DNA of 6,012 nucleotides from Actinomycetota bacterium (GTDB lineage: Bacteria; Actinomycetota; Actinomycetes; Nanopelagicales; Nanopelagicaceae), in the NCBI GenBank assembly GCA_947487595.1, contig CANKXJ010000050.1:1-6012 (forward strand), in the 5' to 3' direction. The position numbers and the translations under genes were made by a program. Every line of letters begins with the position of its first letter. The stretch's first letter is position 1. Positions 1-6,012 of this stretch are shown here, piece after piece. The notes below the pieces were generated by a model. It was not told where the DNA came from. It saw nothing but the letters and a program-made list of their open reading frames with translations, and ran no database searches.

Positions 1-658
1 CTAAAACAGTACGTGCACATGGACCAGCTTGGTCAAGGGAGGAAGAGAAAGCAACAAGGCCATATCTAGATACACCACCATACGTAGGTTTGACTCCCAC
101 GGTTCCAGTAACGGCAGCAGGTTGGCGAATAGATCCGCCAGTATCTGTTCCAATTGCAAGCGGTGCCTCAAAGGCAGCAAGTGATGCTGCAGAACCGCCA
201 CCTGATCCGCCAGGGATGCGAGTTAAATCCCAAGGATTGTGCGTTGGACCGTATGCAGAGTTTTCAGTGGATGAACCCATTGCGAATTCATCCATATTTG
301 TCTTGCCTAAAATAACAATGTCATTCTTCTTTAAATTTGTAACAACAGTTGAGTCATACGGTGGACGCCAACCCTCAAGGATCTTAGAGCCACACGTTGT
401 TGGAATACCCTTTTGTGTCATTACATCTTTGAGAGCAAGCGGGACTCCAGCTAATGGAGAGAGCTTCTCTCCACTTTTGCGCTTTGCATCAACTGCTGCC
501 GCCTGAGCAAGTGCGCCTTCTGTATCGACGTATAAGAAGGCATGAACATCTTTATCTACGGCAGAAATCTGATCTAGGTGTGCTTGTGTCAGCGCAACCG
601 AAGTAATCTCACCACTAGCTAATTTGCTAGCCATCTCCGATGCAGAGTTGCGAATCAT
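1..658 (-). CDS. gatA: Glutamyl-tRNA(Gln)/aspartyl-tRNA(Asn) amidotransferase subunit A, N-terminal part (3' end outside window)
   Basis: GatA is the amidase subunit of GatCAB. It releases ammonia from glutamine, which the complex uses to convert Glu-tRNA(Gln) or Asp-tRNA(Asn) to the amidated form in the cytoplasm. The first 219 codons are visible, with no stop before the window edge; the family is usually about 480-500 residues, so less than half is here. The amidase-signature catalytic triad is complete: Lys77 in GVPLALKDV, the cis-Ser152 in GGSGGGS, and nucleophile Ser176 in GTDTGGSIRQPA. The spacings (75 and 24) match those of characterised GatA proteins. The ATG at 658 overlaps the gatC stop in an ATGA arrangement, and a purine-rich GGGTGAAGA precedes it, so translational coupling to gatC is likely. 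The N-terminus (MIRNSASEMASKLASGEITS) begins where the family normally begins. The open end is due to the window edge, not to truncation. Confidence 0.96.
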   Translation of the reverse strand, partial: MIRNSASEMASKLASGEITSVALTQAHLDQISAVDKDVHAFLYVDTEGALAQAAAVDAKRKSGEKLSPLAGVPLALKDVMTQKGIPTTCGSKILEGWRPPYDSTVVTNLKKNDIVILGKTNMDEFAMGSSTENSAYGPTHNPWDLTRIPGGSGGGSAASLAAFEAPLAIGTDTGGSIRQPAAVTGTVGVKPTYGGVSRYGLVAFSSSLDQAGPCARTVL

Positions 659-951
659 TCTTCACCCAAAATCTGAGGAACGCGGAAGCGTTGTTCCTCT
701 TGAGCAGGTGCACCAGAAAGAGCATCAGCTGGTGAGAGCGATGGAATAACTACATCGGGGCGAAAGACATTACGAAGTGGCAAAGGATGAGAAGTCGCCG
801 CCACATCAGCGCCAGCAACTTCTTGCACGCGAGCCACTGCATCCAAGATGACTGTGAATTCATTAGAGAGTGCGACTAACTCTTCATCGCTCATTTCAAT
901 ACGAGCAAGGCCAGCTAGCTTTGCTACGTCATCGCGGGAAAGGCTAGTCAT
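655..951 (-). CDS. gatC: Glutamyl-tRNA(Gln)/aspartyl-tRNA(Asn) amidotransferase subunit C
   Basis: GatC is the small non-catalytic subunit that wraps around GatA and GatB and stabilises the amidotransferase. At 98 residues it has the usual family length. The N-terminal helical part (LSRDDVAKLAGLARIEMSDE, residues 4-23) is followed by a helix with ILDAVARVQEV (35-45). Next come the conserved TSHPLPLRNVFRPD (about 53-66) and the C-terminal FRVPQILGEE. The TSHPLPL...NVFRPD and FRVP.ILGEE blocks are especially typical of actinobacterial GatC. The ATG at 951 is the only plausible start, and the family N-terminus begins here. No Shine-Dalgarno sequence precedes it; instead TAGACT lies 7 bases upstream, suggesting a leaderless mRNA. 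The gene begins 26 bases after proA and overlaps gatA by four bases (ATGA). The usual third gene, gatB, would be expected further left. Confidence 0.96.
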   Translation of the reverse strand: MTSLSRDDVAKLAGLARIEMSDEELVALSNEFTVILDAVARVQEVAGADVAATSHPLPLRNVFRPDVVIPSLSPADALSGAPAQEEQRFRVPQILGEE

Positions 952-958
952 GGGTGTG

Positions 959-964
959 AGTCTA
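959..964 (-). promoter_or_regulatory. Candidate -10 hexamer for a leaderless gatC transcript
   Basis: On the minus strand TAGACT fits the actinobacterial -10 pattern TANNNT. It is separated from the gatC ATG by 7 bases (CACACCC). That spacing would place the transcription start at or next to the A of the ATG. There is no purine-rich ribosome binding site in the same stretch, which agrees with leaderless translation. No good -35 match was recognised; it would lie inside the 3' end of proA. This is inference from spacing and base pattern alone, since a TANNNT match is easy to find by chance. Confidence 0.4.
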
Positions 965-977
965 ATTAACTTCGCGC

Positions 978-2240
978 TTAACTGCGAATTTGCCCGTCTC
1001 CAGTAACGATCCAGGTAGTCGTTGTCATAGCTTCAAGACCCATAGGGCCACGGGCATGGAGTTTTTGATTTGAGATTCCAATTTCTGCACCAAATCCCAT
1101 TTGCTCACCATCGGTGAATCGTGTTGAAGTATTGACCATCACTGCCGCGCAATCACTCAGCGCAATAAATCGAGCAGCGTTGGCCTTATTTTCAGTGATG
1201 ATGGCTTCAGTGTGTTTGGTGCCGTATTTTGCAATGTGCTCACTAGCGGCATCAACAGATTCAACTATTGCAACATTCATCTCAAGAGTTCCGTATTCAG
1301 TGCACCAATTCTCCTCCGTTGCCGCACTCATTGGAATTGACCCTGCTAATGCTAAAACATCTGCATCCCCATGCAGAATAACTCCTGCATCATGCAGAGC
1401 TTTAAGTGCAACGGGAACAAAATCCTTTGCAATTGTTTTGTGAATCAAAACAGTTTCAGCAGCATTACACACGCTAGGGCGCTGGACTTTAGAGTTAACA
1501 ATAATTGGAACAGCCTTGGCAAGATCTGCAAACTCGTCGATGTAGACATGGCACACACCTGCACCAGTTTCAATAGTTGGGACTGTGGATTCATCCACAA
1601 CCATGCGGATAAGAGATGCACTCCCCCGAGGAATTACTAGATCCACCTTGCCACGTGCATTTAACAATGCTTTAACAGTGTCGCGATCATCTGATGGCAC
1701 AAGTTGGATTACATCTGGAGAAATCTTCGTCGTCTTGAGTGCATCACGCATAACCGTTATAAGAATTTGATTACTTGCAGAAGCACTCGAAGATCCACGC
1801 AAAAGAGCGGCATTTCCTGACATCAACAAAATGACCGCAGCATCAACTGTCACATTTGGACGGGCCTCATAAACCATTCCAATTACTCCAAATGGCACCG
1901 TGATTTGCTTTAAATCAATTCCATTAGGCAATGTTGATTGACGCAATGTGATTCCAAGTGGATCGGGCAACTTACTTACTTGAAGAGCTCCATTAGCAAT
2001 TCCCTCGACTCGCGCCGGAGTCAGCAGTAATCGATCAAGTAAAGAGTCATTAATATTTGCCGCTCTGGCGCGCACCATATCTTCCTCATTGGCTGCAAGG
2101 ATTTCAGCGGTCCGAGCAATAACTGCATCTGCAATTGCATTGAGGGCGCTAGCACGTTCTGCTCCTGTGGAAGCACTTAAAGTTCGCGCAGCAGCACGGG
2201 CAGTATCTGCCAGGCCATTGACTAGTTGCGTTGCGCTCAT
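978..2240 (-). CDS. proA: Glutamate-5-semialdehyde dehydrogenase (gamma-glutamyl phosphate reductase)
   Basis: ProA reduces glutamyl-5-phosphate, the product of ProB, to glutamate 5-semialdehyde with NADPH; this is the second step of proline synthesis. The 420-residue length is normal and the protein is intact. It belongs to the aldehyde dehydrogenase superfamily. Conserved blocks in order are YEARPNVTVD (124-133), a nucleotide-binding region with LLRGSSSA (146-153), IPRGSASLI (203-211), VPTIETGAGVCHVYID (220-235), and VQRPSVCNAAET (252-263) carrying the expected catalytic Cys258. RFTDGEQMGFGAEIGIS (374-390) and LHARGPMGLEAMTTTTW (394-410) follow near the C-terminus. The ATG at 2240 is chosen because an in-frame stop lies about 30 bases upstream with no other start between. 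No clear Shine-Dalgarno sequence is seen; TAGGCT lies 7 bases before the ATG. proA normally follows proB directly in Actinobacteria, but here an IDO-family gene separates them. Confidence 0.97.
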   Translation of the reverse strand: MSATQLVNGLADTARAAARTLSASTGAERASALNAIADAVIARTAEILAANEEDMVRARAANINDSLLDRLLLTPARVEGIANGALQVSKLPDPLGITLRQSTLPNGIDLKQITVPFGVIGMVYEARPNVTVDAAVILLMSGNAALLRGSSSASASNQILITVMRDALKTTKISPDVIQLVPSDDRDTVKALLNARGKVDLVIPRGSASLIRMVVDESTVPTIETGAGVCHVYIDEFADLAKAVPIIVNSKVQRPSVCNAAETVLIHKTIAKDFVPVALKALHDAGVILHGDADVLALAGSIPMSAATEENWCTEYGTLEMNVAIVESVDAASEHIAKYGTKHTEAIITENKANAARFIALSDCAAVMVNTSTRFTDGEQMGFGAEIGISNQKLHARGPMGLEAMTTTTWIVTGDGQIRS

Positions 2241-2247
2241 GTAGTAA

Positions 2248-2253
2248 AGCCTA
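2248..2253 (-). promoter_or_regulatory. Candidate -10 hexamer for a leaderless proA transcript
   Basis: On the minus strand TAGGCT fits TANNNT and ends 7 bases (TTACTAC) before the proA ATG. This is the same spacing as the TAGACT before gatC. It would give a transcript beginning at or next to the start codon. An overlapping register, TATAGG, lies 9 bases from the ATG and is the alternative -10. The -35 position (about 17-18 bases further upstream) has no good consensus match but falls in a perfect 7-base inverted repeat. If real, proA is expressed at least partly independently of the genes upstream. Confidence 0.4.
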
Positions 2254-2266
2254 TAGGGAGCCAGGC

Positions 2267-2285
2267 ATTATTCGCATTGAATAAT
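2267..2285. repeat. Perfect 7-base inverted repeat between the IDO-family gene and proA
   Basis: On the minus strand the sequence is ATTATTC, a 5-base spacer AATGC, then GAATAAT; the arms are perfectly complementary. It occupies the middle of the 61-base gap, 16 bases after the stop of the IDO-family gene and 26 bases before the proA ATG. No run of T follows on the minus strand (GCCTGGC comes next), so it is a poor intrinsic terminator. Its position over the expected -35 region of a proA promoter would suit a protein-binding operator or a small mRNA hairpin. A/T-rich palindromes of this size also arise by chance. Confidence 0.45.
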
Positions 2286-2301
2286 TCTGACATCCACTCA
2301 A

Positions 2302-3462
2302 TTAACTAATGAGTTGTTGCTTTGACTCGTCCCGGTGCTTGCGTAGATAGACCATGAATGGTGTTCCGCCAGTTCCCACTGCAGATGGATTTCCAGGAGT
2401 GGCCTGTGCTTGTGCATGGATATATGTGCCCGCGTATTCCAAATGCTTAGCTCTAAAGTCACCGACAATACTGACGCATTCATTGAAAATTGTTTTTAAG
2501 TTTGTATTTCCAAGTGAGGTGACCATATTACGGACAGAAGGACCCTCTTCTACGGCCTCAATAAATTTCACATGCATCGGCGGCATGTAACCGCGCATCT
2601 CCATTAAGTAATCTCGGAGCTCATCCTTCTCATGGGTGATTCCAAGAACTGCATCCATAGCTGGAATGATTGCACTTTGTGCACCAGTCTCACCACGAAA
2701 TGCTTGACCCTTAGATCCGTAGGCATCCACTCCTTCATAAATCACACCGTTAGGAAGTGAGGGATTATTTCTCCAACCAAAAATATATGGGCGAACTCGG
2801 TGGAAATAAACATATGGATCACAGCGCTCTGGCATTCGACACAAAACGTCATACATGGATTGAAGAGCATTCCTTAATTGAATTAAAGCTTTTTCAAGTG
2901 AATCAGAATCATTTTCCACAACACTTGCCTGTGCAAGTTCAATTGCCTTAAGTGCCTTCCCAGCCTTTTTCTCAATATCTATATGAATCAAAATGAACCA
3001 TTCTTCGTCTTGACCACCAAGGAAGCACTGGAGTAACGCGATATTTCCACACTCGATAGGACCGTTGGGATCAAGGCGTCGCCAGTTATCAGAGGCATAA
3101 CTTTGATAAGAAAGTATTGGAGGTCGGCCAACTGCAAGCCCAACTTCATACCAAGGTAAGGCTAGCTTTTTGGGAAAAGTTGTTGCCGGAGAGTTATCAC
3201 TCCACTGATAAGACTGGCCTATGTAACTTAAAATCATCATTGCCCGTGATTTATCCGCCTGTGTTTTTAACGCAGAAACATTAAAGTCTGGAAGAGCTTG
3301 CACCCGCTTACGAAAATCATTTCCCATTAAAAGCTTAGGAATTTCTAGGGCAAACTGGTCCCACTCTTCATTTCCAGGGGAGAGTCTTTGCGCTGGGTCA
3401 TATTGAGGTAAATAACCAAACTCTTCAGAAAGACCATAATCAGCGATTTTTACAGGATTCAT
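2302..3462 (-). CDS. Indoleamine 2,3-dioxygenase (IDO) family haem dioxygenase
   Basis: Known members use haem iron and O2 to open the indole ring of L-tryptophan, giving N-formylkynurenine; this specific activity is inferred here. The 386-residue protein is full length for the family. Blocks in order: FPKKLALPWYEVGLAVGRPP (96-115), SYASDNWRRLDP (121-132), EEWFILIHIDIE (153-164), RMPERCDPYVYFHRVRPYIF (209-228), RNNPSLPNGVIYEGVDA (231-247), GETGAQSA (257-264), MRGYMPPMH (289-297), VGDFRAKHLEYAGTYI (333-348), and GTGGTPFMVYLRK (363-375). By eye-alignment with human IDO1, His340 matches proximal haem ligand His346, Arg224 matches substrate-binding Arg231, and His160 lies at Ser167. The ATG at 3462 is the first start after an in-frame TGA and has a purine-rich GAAAGAG 5 bases upstream. 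No kynurenine-pathway gene is adjacent. G+C appears lower (about 42%) than in proA and proB. Its position between proB and proA suggests insertion into an older operon. Confidence 0.92.
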   Translation of the reverse strand: MNPVKIADYGLSEEFGYLPQYDPAQRLSPGNEEWDQFALEIPKLLMGNDFRKRVQALPDFNVSALKTQADKSRAMMILSYIGQSYQWSDNSPATTFPKKLALPWYEVGLAVGRPPILSYQSYASDNWRRLDPNGPIECGNIALLQCFLGGQDEEWFILIHIDIEKKAGKALKAIELAQASVVENDSDSLEKALIQLRNALQSMYDVLCRMPERCDPYVYFHRVRPYIFGWRNNPSLPNGVIYEGVDAYGSKGQAFRGETGAQSAIIPAMDAVLGITHEKDELRDYLMEMRGYMPPMHVKFIEAVEEGPSVRNMVTSLGNTNLKTIFNECVSIVGDFRAKHLEYAGTYIHAQAQATPGNPSAVGTGGTPFMVYLRKHRDESKQQLIS

Positions 3463-3467
3463 TTCTA

Positions 3468-3474
3468 CTCTTTC
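3468..3474 (-). promoter_or_regulatory. Probable ribosome binding site of the IDO-family gene
   Basis: GAAAGAG on the minus strand lies 5 bases before the ATG at 3462. It is a partial Shine-Dalgarno match, and it supports that ATG as the start. It contrasts with proA and gatC, which have no such site, and implies that this mRNA carries a 5' leader. Confidence 0.5.
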
Positions 3475-3516
3475 TCACGGATGATTTATGCGCGTAAGGT
3501 TATTGGCTATCTCACG
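3473..3516. repeat. Pair of CGTGAGA direct repeats upstream of the IDO-family gene
   Basis: On the minus strand CGTGAGATAG (starting at 3516) and CGTGAGAAAG (starting at 3479) match at 9 of 10 bases, 37 bases apart. The second copy overlaps the presumed ribosome binding site, and the first lies in the spacer of a candidate promoter. This could be a regulator site pair spanning the promoter and translation start, or a chance similarity; two copies are not enough to decide. Confidence 0.25.
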
Positions 3517-3526
3517 CAGAAAGCAA
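3497..3526 (-). promoter_or_regulatory. Weak candidate promoter for the IDO-family gene
   Basis: On the minus strand TTGCTT (3521-3526) and TAACCT (3497-3502) are separated by 18 bases. They resemble a -35 (TTGACA) and a -10 (TANNNT). A start about 7 bases downstream would leave a leader of nearly 30 bases that contains the ribosome binding site. The 97-base gap is the longest in the window, which makes a promoter here plausible. The matches are weak, and read-through from obgE-proB remains possible because no strong terminator follows proB. Confidence 0.3.
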
Positions 3527-3559
3527 GCGGAAAATCTGTTACAAAAGTAAAAAATTTAT

Positions 3560-4675
3560 TTAGAGCAGCACTAAATCATCGCGGTGAACTAGCTCGCGCT
3601 CATATTCAACACCCATTTCAGCTGCCAGTTCTTTAGTTGATCGGCCGAGCATTTTAGGCAAATCTTCTGAATCAAAAGCAACTAAGCCACGTGCAATCAC
3701 AGCACCATCTGGTCCAACTAATTCAATGGCATCTCCGGCAATGAATTCACCTTCAACAGCGGTTACACCTGCTGGAAGTAAAGACACTCCACGTTCCAAA
3801 ATTGCTTTCACCGCACCAGCATCTAAAACTAATTTGCCATGTGGCTTAGTTGCATGCGCCAGCCACAAAAGGCGTGAGGTTGTCTTGTTTGCATGTGCAT
3901 GAAAGTGCGTACCAAAGTCTTGGCCAGCTAAAGTTTTATCAGCATCTTCAAGGGATGTCAGCAGCATTGGAATACCGGCAGATGTTGCGATGCGCGCAGC
4001 TTCAACCTTAGTAACCATTCCCCCACTGCCAACTCCGGCAGATCCTGCTCCACCCAGTGTCTTATTTTCGATATCTGCAACTGATGCAACTTCATGGATG
4101 CGATTAGCACCTGCCTGTGTTGGTGGGGCGTCATATAGCGCGTCAATATCAGAAACTAGAACCAATAGATCTGCACTAATCAAAAGTGCGACTAGGGCAG
4201 CGAGACGATCATTGTCGCCGAAGCGGATTTCACCAGTGCCAACGGTGTCATTCTCATTAATAATTGGAACGACTCCAAGTTGGAGTAAGCGATAAAGGGT
4301 GCGCTGTGCGTTTTGATAATGAGAGCGTCGCACAACATCTTCAGTTGTCAGCAATACTTGTGATGCGGTAATTGAATGGCGATTAAAGCTTTGGGTGTAT
4401 TGGGCAATCAAAAGACCTTGACCGACAGAGGCTGCAGCTTGCTGAGTTGCTAGATCCTTTGGACGGATAGTTAAACCCAATGGTGCAAGACCAGCAGCAA
4501 TAGCTCCAGAGGAAACAACTACTACTTCAGATCCGCGCGCTTTACATGCAGCGACAACATCAACGAGTTTATTGACTGCATCAGCATCTAGGGCAGAACC
4601 AGCTTTACCGGTGAGAGAGGATGAGCCAATCTTGATGACGATTCGCTTTGCAGAAGTAATCTGCGCTCGGCTCAC
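3560..4675 (-). CDS. proB: Glutamate 5-kinase with C-terminal PUA domain
   Basis: ProB phosphorylates glutamate with ATP to give glutamyl-5-phosphate, the committed and usually proline-inhibited step of proline synthesis. The 371-residue protein has the usual two-domain layout. An amino-acid-kinase domain (about 10-262) carries RIVIKIGSSSLT (11-22), VVVVSSGAIAAG (51-62), VPIINENDTV (136-145), RFGDNDRLAA (151-160) and GVGSGGMVTKVEAA (214-227). The PUA domain (about 278-370) contains GVTAVEGEFIAGD and ARGLVAFDSEDL. Lys15 and Lys223 sit where the ATP/phosphate-binding lysines of the family occur. The start is GTG at 4675; it overlaps the obgE stop as GTGA, and a GGAG lies 7 bases upstream inside obgE. 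This supports translational coupling to obgE, an association common in Actinobacteria. Its product is the substrate of ProA, encoded after the intervening IDO-family gene. Confidence 0.97.
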   Translation of the reverse strand: MSRAQITSAKRIVIKIGSSSLTGKAGSALDADAVNKLVDVVAACKARGSEVVVVSSGAIAAGLAPLGLTIRPKDLATQQAAASVGQGLLIAQYTQSFNRHSITASQVLLTTEDVVRRSHYQNAQRTLYRLLQLGVVPIINENDTVGTGEIRFGDNDRLAALVALLISADLLVLVSDIDALYDAPPTQAGANRIHEVASVADIENKTLGGAGSAGVGSGGMVTKVEAARIATSAGIPMLLTSLEDADKTLAGQDFGTHFHAHANKTTSRLLWLAHATKPHGKLVLDAGAVKAILERGVSLLPAGVTAVEGEFIAGDAIELVGPDGAVIARGLVAFDSEDLPKMLGRSTKELAAEMGVEYERELVHRDDLVLL

Positions 4676-6012
4676 TTGTCATCTCCATCCTCTGATTCAT
4701 TAACGTCAACTGCTGAAATCTTAGGTGAATGTGGGTCTTCAATGTTGTATTCCCACTGCTTTGCTATCTCGTCATCGCTTAGAACATCATCAACACGCTC
4801 GGTTTGCTGCCATGTTGATTCAAGACGTGAATCCTCACCACGGCGATGCAAGTGACCAGCTAGCTGCTCTGCCCCAGCTTCAATGGTTGGCTCCCAATCA
4901 AATACGACTTGTGTGAGGCCATCACCAATACGAACTTCACTTCCAGCAACTGCGCCTTTTTTGAAGAGATCTTTTTCAACACCTAATTGCGCTAAGCGAT
5001 CAGCTAAGTAGCCAATTGCTTCGGCGTTCTTAAAGTTAGTTTGACGCACCCAGCGCTCAACCTTTTTACCGCGAACATTAAATGAGCCATCGGCATTAGC
5101 TTTAACTTCAAAGCCAGAATCATCAACAGCAACTGGACGCAAGATAATTCGTGTGCGAACTTCAAGGGCTGCTGCAGCAGCACGATCCTTTTGAATCAAG
5201 CGAGCCATGGCATAGGTTAACTCTTGTAATCCTGCGCGAGATGCAGCAGAAACTTGATAGACCTCATAACCACGCTCGCGCAGATCGCCTTCAACCATGT
5301 CTGCCATAGCTTTACCATCAGGGATATCTGTTTTATTAAGGGCAATAATTCGCACTCGATCTTCAAGACCACCATAAATCGCTAATTCATTTTCAATGAC
5401 TTCAAGATCTTGAACTGGATTGCGATCTGTCTCCAGAGTTCCACAGTCCAAAACATGCACAAGTGCAACGCAGCGCTCAACATGGCGCAGAAATTCAAGG
5501 CCTAAACCTTTTCCTTGGCTTGCCCCTGGAATTAAACCTGGAACATCGGCAACAGTGAAACGTGTTTCACCTGCTTGAACAACACCTAGATTTGGCGCAA
5601 GGGTCGTGAATGGGTAATCAGCAATCTTTGGACGTGCTGCAGAGATAGCTGCAATAAGTGATGACTTTCCGGCACTTGGATAACCAACAAGTGCAATGTC
5701 TGCAACTGATTTTAGTTCAAGGAAAAGTGTGCGCTCTTCACCTGGTTCACCTAGTAATGCAAAACCTGGTGCACGTCGCTTTGATGAAGACAGAGCCATA
5801 TTTCCAAGGCCGCCAAAACCACCTTGAGCTGCAATAAAAGTAGTTCCAGTTCCAACAAGATCGGCAATCTGTTCACCGGCGGCATCAAAGATCACTGTGC
5901 CATTTGGAACGCCAAGGATTAAATCTTCTCCTTGGTGTCCATCTTTTCGATCACCATAACCTTGATGACCTGAGGTTGCTTTGCGGTGTGGTGAATGATG
6001 GAAATCAAGCAG
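4672..6012 (-). CDS. obgE: Obg family GTPase, C-terminal 446 residues (5' end outside window)
   Basis: Obg/CgtA is an essential GTPase that binds the 50S ribosomal subunit and acts in ribosome assembly and stress control. The reading frame is open to the window edge, beginning in LLDFHHSPHRKA near the end of the glycine-rich Obg fold; roughly the first 45-50 residues are missing. A GTG at 5895 is in frame but internal. Numbering from the edge, the G domain has G1 GYPSAGKSS (110-118), G2 FTTL (135-138), G3 DVPG (156-159), G4 NKTD (226-229) and G5 SAAS (255-258). An OCT domain follows (about 289-375, including NVRGKKVERWV and DGLTQVVFDWEP). A divergent charged tail ends in SEDGDDK. The stop overlaps the proB GTG by four bases. 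In most Actinobacteria rplU and rpmA precede obgE, so they are expected just right of the window. Confidence 0.97.
   Translation of the reverse strand: MLDFHHSPHRKATSGHQGYGDRKDGHQGEDLILGVPNGTVIFDAAGEQIADLVGTGTTFIAAQGGFGGLGNMALSSSKRRAPGFALLGEPGEERTLFLELKSVADIALVGYPSAGKSSLIAAISAARPKIADYPFTTLAPNLGVVQAGETRFTVADVPGLIPGASQGKGLGLEFLRHVERCVALVHVLDCGTLETDRNPVQDLEVIENELAIYGGLEDRVRIIALNKTDIPDGKAMADMVEGDLRERGYEVYQVSAASRAGLQELTYAMARLIQKDRAAAAALEVRTRIILRPVAVDDSGFEVKANADGSFNVRGKKVERWVRQTNFKNAEAIGYLADRLAQLGVEKDLFKKGAVAGSEVRIGDGLTQVVFDWEPTIEAGAEQLAGHLHRRGEDSRLESTWQQTERVDDVLSDDEIAKQWEYNIEDPHSPKISAVDVNESEDGDDK
4683..4686 (-). promoter_or_regulatory. Shine-Dalgarno site of proB inside obgE
   Basis: GGAG on the minus strand, within GATGGAGATGACAAGTG, lies 7 bases before the GTG start of proB. 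It decides the GTG at 4675 as the start and shows that proB is translated from the obgE mRNA by reinitiation across the GTGA overlap. Confidence 0.65.

Noticed and set aside
90..506. A 138-codon open frame on the plus strand
   Set aside because: It is fully antisense to gatA, whose frame shows the complete amidase signature; the plus-strand translation matches no recognisable family.
1114..1770. Several overlapping plus-strand open frames opposite proA
   Set aside because: They are antisense to a strongly conserved gene, overlap each other, and have no recognisable domain.
3541..3562. Possible terminator just after proB (TTAC-TTTT-GTAA plus T-rich sequence)
   Set aside because: The stem is only four base pairs and A/T-rich, and the long T-run lies before rather than after it, so efficient intrinsic termination is unlikely.
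3990..4295. A 101-codon plus-strand open frame opposite proB
   Set aside because: Its composition mirrors the conserved ProB kinase motifs on the other strand; there is no independent evidence for a gene.
5168..5182. Short GCTGCTGCAGCAGC repeat-like palindrome in obgE
   Set aside because: It encodes an alanine run (RAAAAALEV) between the G domain and the OCT domain and is explained by coding.
5893..5895. GTG as a start codon of a shorter Obg protein
   Set aside because: The frame continues upstream to the window edge with clear Obg-fold sequence (LLDFHHSPHRKA, GEDLILGVPNGT), so this GTG is an internal valine.

Overview
The window is a tightly packed, single-direction stretch of bacterial chromosome. 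Every supported gene reads on the minus strand, so transcription runs from high to low coordinates. The order is obgE (start outside the window), proB, an indoleamine 2,3-dioxygenase family gene, proA, gatC, gatA (end outside the window). Non-coding DNA is limited to three gaps of about 97, 61 and 26 bases. I see no RNA gene, mobile element, CRISPR array or strong intrinsic terminator.

The proteins look actinobacterial. The GatC sequence, the GYPSAGKSS form of the Obg P-loop and the obgE-proB-proA order all fit that group. The base composition is far lower in G+C (roughly 45-48% by eye) than in typical soil Actinobacteria. Together with the very short gaps and ATGA/GTGA overlaps, this suggests a streamlined, low-GC Actinomycetota, such as the freshwater acI / Nanopelagicales type. 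The lineage is an inference, not something the sequence proves.

Right part (3560-6012): obgE encodes the ribosome-associated GTPase Obg and is translationally coupled by a GTGA overlap to proB, glutamate 5-kinase. Middle (2302-3462): a complete haem dioxygenase gene of the IDO family sits between proB and proA, with its own ribosome binding site and a possible promoter in the 97-base gap. Left-middle (978-2240): proA, glutamyl-5-phosphate reductase, catalyses the step directly after ProB in proline synthesis. Left (1-951): gatC and gatA overlap by ATGA and encode two of the three subunits of the tRNA-dependent amidotransferase; gatB is not in view.

ProB and ProA act in sequence to make glutamate 5-semialdehyde. 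GatCA serves Gln-tRNA(Gln) and/or Asn-tRNA(Asn) formation. The tryptophan-cleaving enzyme has no obvious pathway partner here, and its place inside the proline gene pair is the most unusual feature. A second pattern is that proA and gatC both lack a Shine-Dalgarno sequence and instead have a TANNNT hexamer exactly 7 bases before the ATG, as expected of leaderless promoters.
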